DNA of 64,000 nucleotides, taken from assembly GCF_000421485.1 (NCBI RefSeq), contig NZ_ATXC01000001.1, forward strand, positions 1,233,087 to 1,297,086. Reading direction: 5' to 3'. Shown in pieces: positions 58,124-64,000 of this stretch. This DNA comes from Desulfurobacterium sp. TC5-1. Its GTDB lineage: Bacteria; Aquificota; Aquificia; Desulfurobacteriales; Desulfurobacteriaceae. Numbering within the stretch: position 1 is the stretch's first letter; each line of letters opens with the position of its first letter. The notes under the pieces were generated by a model, which was given only the letters and a program-made list of their open reading frames with translations, had not been told where the DNA came from and did not search any database. The position numbers and the translations under genes are program-made.

Positions 58124-58471
58124 ATGAAAAAAGGTGTACTTTTTTTCTCCGCTTTACTTTTAGCCTCTTCACTAAATGTCAGAGCAGAAACGGGATGGCT
58201 CAAAAAGAGGAGAAAAGGTCTTATCTATTTTAAACCTTTCGTCACCGTTACATCACCAGATACTGTTGTAATATTCATAACACCTGAAGGAAAAGTGTAC
58301 AGAGGAACATGCAGGAAAAAAACCTTCTTACGCACCTGCAGGGTTACACCCGGGAAACGGTTTGACTCTCCATACGCAGAAATAAGATATATTGTCCTCA
58401 AAATCTCACCACCAGAAGCTCCAGAGATTCTCAAAACAGGTATCGTGAAAGAAAAGATAAAAGGTGAATAA
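58124..58471 (+). CDS. Small exported protein of unknown function
   Basis: 115 residues with a signal peptide (to about 21, ending VRA) and a basic, beta-rich mature part with two cysteines in TCRKKTFLRTC, which could form a disulfide. Starts two bases after galE and ends the polysaccharide transcript. I do not recognise it. Confidence 0.68.
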   Translation: MKKGVLFFSALLLASSLNVRAETGWLKKRRKGLIYFKPFVTVTSPDTVVIFITPEGKVYRGTCRKKTFLRTCRVTPGKRFDSPYAEIRYIVLKISPPEAPEILKTGIVKEKIKGE

Positions 58472-58497
58472 AATTTCAGAAATTTCCGCTCTATTTA

Positions 58498-58525
58498 TTG
58501 ACAGAAACTGCTAAAGTCCTATATT
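58498..58525 (+). promoter_or_regulatory. Promoter of the tRNA cluster
   Basis: TTGACA (58498-58503), 16-base spacer, TATATT (58520-58525); a TATTAT two bases further gives an 18-base spacer. A start near 58533 precedes tRNA-Thr by about 15 bases. Confidence 0.8.
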
Positions 58526-58547
58526 ATTCACCTGCAAGTTTAGATGT

Positions 58548-58624
58548 GCCGGCTTAGCTCAGCTGGCTAGAGCGGGTGACTTGTAATCACCAGGTCGGGG
58601 GTTCGACTCCCTCAGCCGGCACCA
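58548..58624 (+). tRNA. tRNA-Thr (anticodon TGT)
   Basis: 77 bases. Acceptor GCCGGCT pairs with AGCCGGC, discriminator A and encoded CCA. Anticodon stem GGTGA/TCACC with loop CTTGTAA gives TGT. T arm contains GGTTCGACTCC. Confidence 0.97.
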
Positions 58625-58633
58625 TAATCCCCT

Positions 58634-58719
58634 GGAGGGGTGGCCGAGCGGTCAAAGGCAGTGGACTGTAAATCCACCGGCTGACGCCTACGCAGGTTCG
58701 AATCCTGCCCCCTCCACCA
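58634..58719 (+). tRNA. tRNA-Tyr (anticodon GTA)
   Basis: 86 bases with a long variable arm (class II). Acceptor GGAGGGG/CCCCTCC, anticodon stem GTGGA/TCCAC with loop CTGTAAA giving GTA; discriminator A and encoded CCA. Confidence 0.97.
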
Positions 58720-58723
58720 TCAG

Positions 58724-58800
58724 GCGGGCGTAGCTCAGCTGGCTAGAGCATCAGCCTTCCAAGCTGAGGGTCGCGGGTTCGAATCCCGTCGCCCGCTCCA
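58724..58800 (+). tRNA. tRNA-Gly (anticodon TCC)
   Basis: 77 bases. Acceptor GCGGGCG/CGCCCGC, anticodon stem TCAGC/GCTGA with loop CTTCCAA giving TCC; discriminator T, encoded CCA. Confidence 0.97.
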
Positions 58801-58804
58801 TTAT

Positions 58805-59902
58805 CTACAAAACAAACTTCCCACTATCAATAACAGTTTTCTCTTCTCCAGAGTTTAACTCGACTACAAGTGTCGGTTTTTCAACGATAAAATCTATATG
58901 AACGTTTGCCCTTACATTTCCGCCAAAGGCGCTGTTATCTCCAACAGCTATGTGACAGGTTCCAAGAATCTTTTCACCTTCAAGTATATTGTCAAATCTG
59001 ACAGCCGCTTCATTGGTACCAATACCAAGCTCAGCAACGTTTCTGTTCTCTTCTCCCTTTTCAAAGATGGCATTCAGGTATTCAACAAGCTTTTTATCAC
59101 CGGAAACCGCAACAACCCTCCCATTTTCAACAAAAAACTTTGCAGGTTCTTCTAACTTTCTGTCAGGTGCCCAGTTTGTAACAAAAACACCCTCCGCACT
59201 TCCTTCAACAGGCGCTATAAACGCTTCACCCGCAGGTAAATTTCCAAAATTACCAGGGGAACATATCCTTCCAGTATCTGCTATACCTTCCCTACCAGCT
59301 ATATCCATAACAAGATCCGTTCCGGCATCAGAAACTATGCGTACCCTTTTTCCGGAAGAAAGAATCTCTGCGGCAGCAACGCTTCTCCTTTCCACCTCTT
59401 TCCAGTCTGCCTGCATAGACGTGTAGAACATAAACTCTTCAAACAGAGGCATACTGGCAAACCTTGAGCCAAAATGGTTACACAACTTTCTAAAAAGGGT
59501 ATGGCTTACGGAATCTTTATTGACGGCCACAAGAACTTCAGGGATTGGTGTACCTTCAAGAATTTTTACTATCTCTTCCTCTTCTCTATCTCCTATCGCT
59601 TTCTTGAGAACCTTTTCAAATAGACCTGCTGACTTTAATTCTTCAACTGCCTTTTTTCCAAAGGTAGCTATCCAGACATCCTCCGGCGGTTCAATGCCGT
59701 GCCTTCCGGTTGGAAGATACGTAAAATGAACAGCCTTAAGGACATAGTTCTTTAAAACGTTAAACATTCTACATCCTATAGACGCTTTTTCCGTATCAGT
59801 GATTATCAGCAGTTTTTCTCCACTTTTTAAACATAGGTTCTCTTCTGCCATTTTTTTTAGGGCAGCATCAACCTCACCATCCTTAAAATCCGCAACACCC
59901 AT
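58805..59902 (-). CDS. Aminopeptidase, M29-like family
   Basis: 365 residues. The C-terminal half carries the M29 blocks: NLPAGEAFIAP (metal-ligand Glu), AELGIGTN, GTCHIAVGDN (His) and ANVHIDFIV (His-x-Asp). M29 enzymes are thermophilic metallo-aminopeptidases. The N-terminal half is less conserved. Ends four bases from the end of tRNA-Gly on the opposite strand with no terminator between. Last gene of the HIT-nitrilase group. Confidence 0.82.
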   Translation of the reverse strand: MGVADFKDGEVDAALKKMAEENLCLKSGEKLLIITDTEKASIGCRMFNVLKNYVLKAVHFTYLPTGRHGIEPPEDVWIATFGKKAVEELKSAGLFEKVLKKAIGDREEEEIVKILEGTPIPEVLVAVNKDSVSHTLFRKLCNHFGSRFASMPLFEEFMFYTSMQADWKEVERRSVAAAEILSSGKRVRIVSDAGTDLVMDIAGREGIADTGRICSPGNFGNLPAGEAFIAPVEGSAEGVFVTNWAPDRKLEEPAKFFVENGRVVAVSGDKKLVEYLNAIFEKGEENRNVAELGIGTNEAAVRFDNILEGEKILGTCHIAVGDNSAFGGNVRANVHIDFIVEKPTLVVELNSGEEKTVIDSGKFVL

Positions 59903-59913
59903 CCTTTCACCCC

Positions 59914-60645
59914 CTATCTCATAGGAAGTTTTTTCTCAACCTGAGAAATTACAGAAAGATTAACCTCCGCACAGATAACAGATTCACCATCACCGGCTTC
60001 CGAAAGGATTCTTCCCCAGGGATCAACAACGGCAGAAAATCCGGCCATTTCCCCGACACCGTTTGAAGCCACTATAAATCTCTGATTTTCAACAGCCCTG
60101 GCTCTTAAGAGAACCCTCCAGTGCTCTCGCCGCGCCTTTCCCCACTGGGCAGAAACGGTAAAAATCTGAGCACCTTTCTGTTTTAAGTAGAGAAAAAGTT
60201 CAGGAAAACGAAGTTCAAAACAGATAAGGGGTGCCACAATACCACAGCAGGTTTCGGCTACTTTTAAATCATCAGGAATCAGTCCCGGAACAAAATATCT
60301 ATCCTCATCAAAAGGTGAAAACAGCTTTATCTTCGGTCTCGAAAGAACCTCTTTTCCTCTATCAACAACTTTCACAACGTTATAAAATTTACCGTTAACT
60401 TTTTCAATAATGGTAAACACAAAAACCGATGTAAAAGCTTCAGAAAACATCTTTAGAGAGTCAAAAACCGAAACGGAAAATTCAGCAGCTCTATCAAGAT
60501 TTCCATAATCAAATCCCGTAGGAAAGACCTCCGGGAAAACAACTATAGATGACGAAGAAGTAAAGTTAAGAAAGGTAAGAGCTCTATTCCAATTTCTCTC
60601 ATACTCTCCAGCAACCGTCTCAAATTGAACAGAGTAAGTTCTCAC
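59914..60645 (-). CDS. Nitrilase-superfamily carbon-nitrogen hydrolase
   Basis: 243 residues with the Glu-Lys-Cys triad: Glu39 in VFPEV, Lys105 in RPKIKLF and Cys142 in ICFELRFPE. It resembles omega-amidase-type members, but the substrate is not evident. Start is GTG at 60645 overlapping the HIT stop (GTGA). Confidence 0.87.
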   Translation of the reverse strand: MRTYSVQFETVAGEYERNWNRALTFLNFTSSSSIVVFPEVFPTGFDYGNLDRAAEFSVSVFDSLKMFSEAFTSVFVFTIIEKVNGKFYNVVKVVDRGKEVLSRPKIKLFSPFDEDRYFVPGLIPDDLKVAETCCGIVAPLICFELRFPELFLYLKQKGAQIFTVSAQWGKARREHWRVLLRARAVENQRFIVASNGVGEMAGFSAVVDPWGRILSEAGDGESVICAEVNLSVISQVEKKLPMR

Positions 60646-61022
60646 AGGCGCCTCTTGTAGATTCTTCTCTCTGGTATAACACCCCTGACACCGCCGGTGG
60701 GATCATCAATATCACCCTCATACCTTGGTATAAGGTGAACATGAAGGTGAAATATCGTTTGACCGGCAGCCTTACCTATATTTATACCAATATTGTAACC
60801 ATCAGGATGGAAGTTGGCATCAAGCAGCTTTTTCCCCTCTTCTATCAATTCCAGAATAGATTCTCTCTCCTCTTTTGTAATATCAAACCAGCTACTAACA
60901 TGTCTTTTCGGAATAATAAGCATGTGACCCGGCGTTACAGGATACCTGTCAAAGATGGCAAAACTGTACTCGTTTGAAAGAACAACTGGTAACTCTTCCC
61001 TCCTGCAAAACGGACAATCCAT
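60642..61022 (-). CDS. HIT-family nucleotide-binding protein
   Basis: 126 residues with the histidine triad HLHVH (92-96) in QTIFHLHVHLIPR, and an N-terminal CPFC pair. HIT proteins hydrolyse dinucleoside polyphosphates or nucleoside phosphoramidates. ATG has a weak AGAGGAAATA ribosome site. Leads the nitrilase and aminopeptidase genes. Confidence 0.93.
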   Translation of the reverse strand: MDCPFCRREELPVVLSNEYSFAIFDRYPVTPGHMLIIPKRHVSSWFDITKEERESILELIEEGKKLLDANFHPDGYNIGINIGKAAGQTIFHLHVHLIPRYEGDIDDPTGGVRGVIPERRIYKRRL

Positions 61023-61083
61023 TATTTCCTCTTATAGGGTTTTGGTAAAATAGATTATAAAGAGTTCTAACCAAGAGGTAAAC

Positions 61084-61683
61084 ATGAAAAAAGTTTTATC
61101 CATCATAATCGGTATTTTATGTCTAACTTTTTCCCCTGCACAGGCAGGATACCGTTCAATGTACGAATTTAACAGAACATACATGTCCGGCAGAAAATCC
61201 TTTGTAATTATTGGCTATTCAGCAAGTAGCGAACCTGCATTTGACAACTGTAGAAACATTGAAGTGGGCGTACTAACCTACAGAAACTACCTCCGCCACG
61301 GATACAGCTTTCTCTTTGGCTGGAAAAGTCTTGAAAGTGATGGAATCCGGAAAGTTGACTTCACATACAATTTTATCCTTCAATTTCCATTCATAGGTGC
61401 AAACAGACAAATCATAGCTGTCGGCAACAGTTTCACACTCGTTCCATTTTTCGGCATAGGAATAGGTGCCGGTGCAAGGACAGATAACTTCCCTGACTTA
61501 TATAAGTTCAGCGATACCGGAGACTGGTTTAGGGATACATTGGAAAATTATGTAGTCGCAAGAATAAAAACGGGATTTGACCTTACCGTTGCACCGGGAT
61601 TGGCATTTCAATTTATGTACTCCAAAAACCTTACGATGGACAAAGCTTCAACCGTATGGGCAGGGATAAATGTTGACTTTTAA
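61084..61683 (+). CDS. Predicted outer-membrane beta-barrel protein
   Basis: 199 residues with a signal peptide (cleavage near AQA, residue 21). The mature part alternates hydrophobic and polar residues with glycine turns and ends in NVDF, as outer-membrane barrels do. No named family recognised. AAGAGG precedes ATG. Confidence 0.68.
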   Translation: MKKVLSIIIGILCLTFSPAQAGYRSMYEFNRTYMSGRKSFVIIGYSASSEPAFDNCRNIEVGVLTYRNYLRHGYSFLFGWKSLESDGIRKVDFTYNFILQFPFIGANRQIIAVGNSFTLVPFFGIGIGAGARTDNFPDLYKFSDTGDWFRDTLENYVVARIKTGFDLTVAPGLAFQFMYSKNLTMDKASTVWAGINVDF

Positions 61684-61710
61684 AATACAGGTATTCTTCC
61701 AAAAGGTGCT

Positions 61711-62352
61711 ATGGAACCAATTGTTAAATCTTACCCATGGTTAAAGAGAAAAAGAGCTTACTACATCTGGCTAAAAACTGCAGGTGCACTAATAGCGAAG
61801 TTAGGACGCCTTCAGGTAGAAGGAGAGGAAAACATACCTGAAGAGGGTCCTGTTCTTGTCGTTTCAAACCACAGAAGTTTTGTTGATCCTCCCCTTGTAG
61901 CTTACGCCGTTATGAAAAGGCCTGTCTTTTTTATGGCAAAAGAAGAGCTTTTTAAAACGCCTATTCTCTCCAGCCTGATAAAGCACTGGGGAAACGGCTT
62001 CCCCGTTAAAAGGGGAAGTTCAGACCTAAAAGCTCTTAAAACTGCTCTTGCTGTCCTTAAAAAAGGTGAACTTCTTGCCATATTCCCTGAAGGAACAAGA
62101 GCACCAACCGGAAAGTTTCTAAAGCCCAAAATAGGCGCAGGAATGATAGCTGTAAAGGCAAACGTTCCTGTTGTGCCGTGCTTAATAACCGGTAGTGAGA
62201 ACCTTCTTCCAAAAGGGGCAAAATTTTTAAGGCCGGCAAATGTTAAAATCAAGTTTGGAAAACCTTTTAAACTCAACCTTGAAGATAAAAAAGAGAACTA
62301 CGTTAAAGCGGCAGACATAATGATGGAAAAGATAAAGGAGCTTGCAGGTTGA
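61711..62352 (+). CDS. plsC: 1-acyl-sn-glycerol-3-phosphate acyltransferase
   Basis: 213 residues. Acyltransferase motifs NHRSFVD (53-59) and FPEGTR (about 128) are clear, followed by PVVPC. Makes phosphatidic acid in the inner membrane. ispH starts inside its stop codon (TTGA). Confidence 0.92.
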   Translation: MEPIVKSYPWLKRKRAYYIWLKTAGALIAKLGRLQVEGEENIPEEGPVLVVSNHRSFVDPPLVAYAVMKRPVFFMAKEELFKTPILSSLIKHWGNGFPVKRGSSDLKALKTALAVLKKGELLAIFPEGTRAPTGKFLKPKIGAGMIAVKANVPVVPCLITGSENLLPKGAKFLRPANVKIKFGKPFKLNLEDKKENYVKAADIMMEKIKELAG

Positions 62353-63224
62353 AAATCGTAATTGCAAACAGTGCCGGCTTCTGCTGGGGTGTTAAAAGAG
62401 CGGTTAATATGGCCATTGAAGCTGCAAAAGAAAAGGGCATTGTGTATTCTTTAGGTGAACTTATACACAATCCTCAAGAAATAAAAAGGTTAGAAAACTT
62501 AGGGGTAAAAAAGATAGACTCTGTTGATGAAATAATTCCGAAAACAACTGTAATTATAAGGTCCCACGGTGTTCCACCAAAAATTATAGAAGCTTTAAAA
62601 GAAAAAAGTGTTGAAATAATTGACGCCACATGCCCATTTGTTAAAGCCATTCAGGATAAAGCTGTCTCTCTTGAAAAAGAGCACTTTCCGGTATGTATCC
62701 TTGGAAATAGTAAACATCCAGAAGTAATAGGTATCGCCGGTCACGTAAAAGAGCCCTTAATTCTTGAAACCGTGGAAGATGTCGAAAAGCTTCCTGAAAT
62801 GCCAAAGTTAGGTGTTGTATGCCAGACCACTCTTAATTCAGAATTTCTCTCATTAGCAACATCCATCCTTGTTCAAAAGATAAAAGAGATAAAAATTTAC
62901 AATACGATATGTAAGGCAACAAAGGTTCGCCAGGAAGAGGCGAGAAAGTTGGCTCATGAAGTTGACCTCATGATAATAATAGGCGGGAAAAATAGCTCAA
63001 ACACAACAAAACTCTACCTCATATCAAAAAAGGTAAACCCAAACAGCTTTCACATCGAATCGGCAGATGAAATAAAAAAAGAATGGTTCGATAATATAAA
63101 CAGTGTAGGAATAACGGCAGGGGCATCCACACCTCAGTGGATCATTGAAGAAGTGGTGGGAAGGGTAGAGACCATTTCCAAAGGGGGACAGGCAGTTGAA
63201 AGAGGATTTTGCAAAACTACTTGA
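62349..63224 (+). CDS. ispH: 4-hydroxy-3-methylbut-2-enyl diphosphate reductase
   Basis: 291 residues, last step of the non-mevalonate isoprenoid pathway. Iron-sulfur ligands Cys12 (AGFCWGVKRA), Cys95 (DATCPFVK) and Cys188 (NTICKATK) and the histidines 40, 73 and 123 are present. Start is TTG at 62349 overlapping the plsC stop, eight bases after AAGGAG. The last 29 bases overlap the S1-domain gene in another frame. Confidence 0.95.
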   Translation: MKIVIANSAGFCWGVKRAVNMAIEAAKEKGIVYSLGELIHNPQEIKRLENLGVKKIDSVDEIIPKTTVIIRSHGVPPKIIEALKEKSVEIIDATCPFVKAIQDKAVSLEKEHFPVCILGNSKHPEVIGIAGHVKEPLILETVEDVEKLPEMPKLGVVCQTTLNSEFLSLATSILVQKIKEIKIYNTICKATKVRQEEARKLAHEVDLMIIIGGKNSSNTTKLYLISKKVNPNSFHIESADEIKKEWFDNINSVGITAGASTPQWIIEEVVGRVETISKGGQAVERGFCKTT

Positions 63225-64000
63225 AGAATATTTTGAGAAGAGGGAAAAGAAAAACGACATAATAGAAGGAACAGTAATAAAAATAAACGGGAAAGACGTC
63301 TTCGTGGATTATGGGGGGAAGTCTGAAGGCATAGTGCCGGCAGATGAATTCGACAAAATACCCGCTGTTGGCGACAAGGTTGAGGTTTGTATCGTAGAAC
63401 CTGAAACGGAAGACGGCTATGCCCTTTTATCCGTTTCAACTGTAAGGACACTTAAAAAGTGGGAAGAAACGGCCAATAGACTTGAAAAAGAAAAAATTGT
63501 TGAAGGAACAATAAGGCAGAGAGTAAGAGGCGGGTACAAGGTTGATATAGGAAACGGTATATTTGCATTCCTTCCCCTTTCTCAGGTAGATATTATCCCG
63601 GTAACAAGGCCGGATAACTGGTTAGAAAGAAAAATAAAAGCAAAAGTTCTTTCTATAGACAGAAAAAGACAGAGCATCGTCATATCAAGAAGGCAGCTTA
63701 TAGAAGAAGAAAGGGCGAAAAAACGAAAGGAAATTATCGCACATTTAAAAGAAGGGAACATTGCTGAAGGAACGGTTAAAAATATTGTAGATTTCGGAAT
63801 ATTCGTCGATGTTAACGGTGTCGACGGTCTTATACATAAAAGCGACATTTCCTGGTCAGGCTTAAAATCACCCTTTGAAGTAACCTCAATAGGAAAAAAA
63901 ATAAAGGTAAAAATTATAAAAATAGACAGAGAGAAAGAGCGGTTATTCCTCTCTATTAAACGTTTAACAGAAGACCCTTTTGAAAGAATAGACGAAATTA
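63196..64000 (+). CDS. rpsA: S1-domain RNA-binding protein, 3' end outside window
   Basis: The frame opens after a stop at 63166 and the only usable start is TTG at 63196, eight bases after a G-rich site, 29 bases inside ispH. The visible 268 residues hold three S1 RNA-binding domains (about 22-85, 100-165, 190-258), including the motif GTVKNIVDFGIFVDVNGVDG, so this is probably ribosomal protein S1 or a close relative; normally 350-570 residues. In several Firmicutes IspH and S1 are one protein, which makes this overlap notable. Confidence 0.85.
   Translation, partial: MKEDFAKLLEEYFEKREKKNDIIEGTVIKINGKDVFVDYGGKSEGIVPADEFDKIPAVGDKVEVCIVEPETEDGYALLSVSTVRTLKKWEETANRLEKEKIVEGTIRQRVRGGYKVDIGNGIFAFLPLSQVDIIPVTRPDNWLERKIKAKVLSIDRKRQSIVISRRQLIEEERAKKRKEIIAHLKEGNIAEGTVKNIVDFGIFVDVNGVDGLIHKSDISWSGLKSPFEVTSIGKKIKVKIIKIDREKERLFLSIKRLTEDPFERIDEI

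Overview
The window is a gene-dense stretch of a bacterial chromosome. It has an intact S10-spc-alpha ribosomal region, MinCDE, outer-membrane-type exporters and lipoproteins, a class III (strictly anaerobic) ribonucleotide reductase, and enzymes for branched polyamines typical of thermophiles. Together these suggest a thermophilic, anaerobic, Gram-negative bacterium; Aquificota of the Desulfurobacteriaceae type fits best. That placement is inference from gene content and protein style, not from a search. No insertion sequences, CRISPR arrays or prophage genes were seen, and no gene-free gap exceeds about 180 bases.

Layout. 1-3.5 kb (+): a phenylacetate-CoA-ligase-type enzyme cut by the left edge, its ACT-domain partner, a lactate-permease-family carrier and a small membrane protein. 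3.5-6.25 kb (-): speB-speE-bpsA, an arginine-derived route to spermidine and branched polyamines. 6.3-8.0 kb (+): minC-minD-minE. 8.1-11.4 kb: two lipoproteins dense in N-X-S/T sequons, one a clostripain-type protease coupled to a beta-barrel protein. 11.5-31.0 kb (-): one uninterrupted str-S10-spc-alpha block, rpsL to rplQ, including secY, adk, map and infA. A terminator-like hairpin and a separate near-consensus promoter lie between fusA and tuf. 31.1-35.2 kb (-): a surface-glycan group (glycosyltransferase, MsbA-type ABC exporter, O-antigen-ligase-like protein). 35.3-38.8 kb (+): purH, a thioesterase, rimM, trmD. 38.7-41.1 kb (-): arsR-type regulator, accD, folC, with folC overlapping trmD tail to tail. 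41.3-44.6 kb (-): trpB, a GGDEF/EAL protein, cysQ. 44.7-49.6 kb (-): metE, nrdG and a class III reductase gene split in two by one in-frame stop codon. 49.7-52.2 kb (-): lepA-lepB. 52.4-58.5 kb (+): exopolysaccharide export (Wzz-like protein, seven-SLBB export protein, YjbH-like barrel, galE, small secreted protein). 58.5-58.8 kb (+): tRNA-Thr, tRNA-Tyr and tRNA-Gly. 58.8-61.0 kb (-): HIT protein, nitrilase-family protein, M29-type aminopeptidase. 61.1-64.0 kb (+): a barrel-like protein, plsC, ispH and an S1-domain protein cut by the right edge.

The genes serve translation, envelope building and central biosynthesis. The most notable items are the split anaerobic reductase, the sequon-dense lipoproteins with the surface protease pair, the complete branched-polyamine operon, the cysteine cluster and distinct codon usage of tuf, the seven-SLBB exporter, and the ispH/S1 overlap. 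Start codons were often moved downstream of the longest open frame to an ATG, GTG or TTG preceded by a good Shine-Dalgarno sequence; TTG starts are unusually common here.
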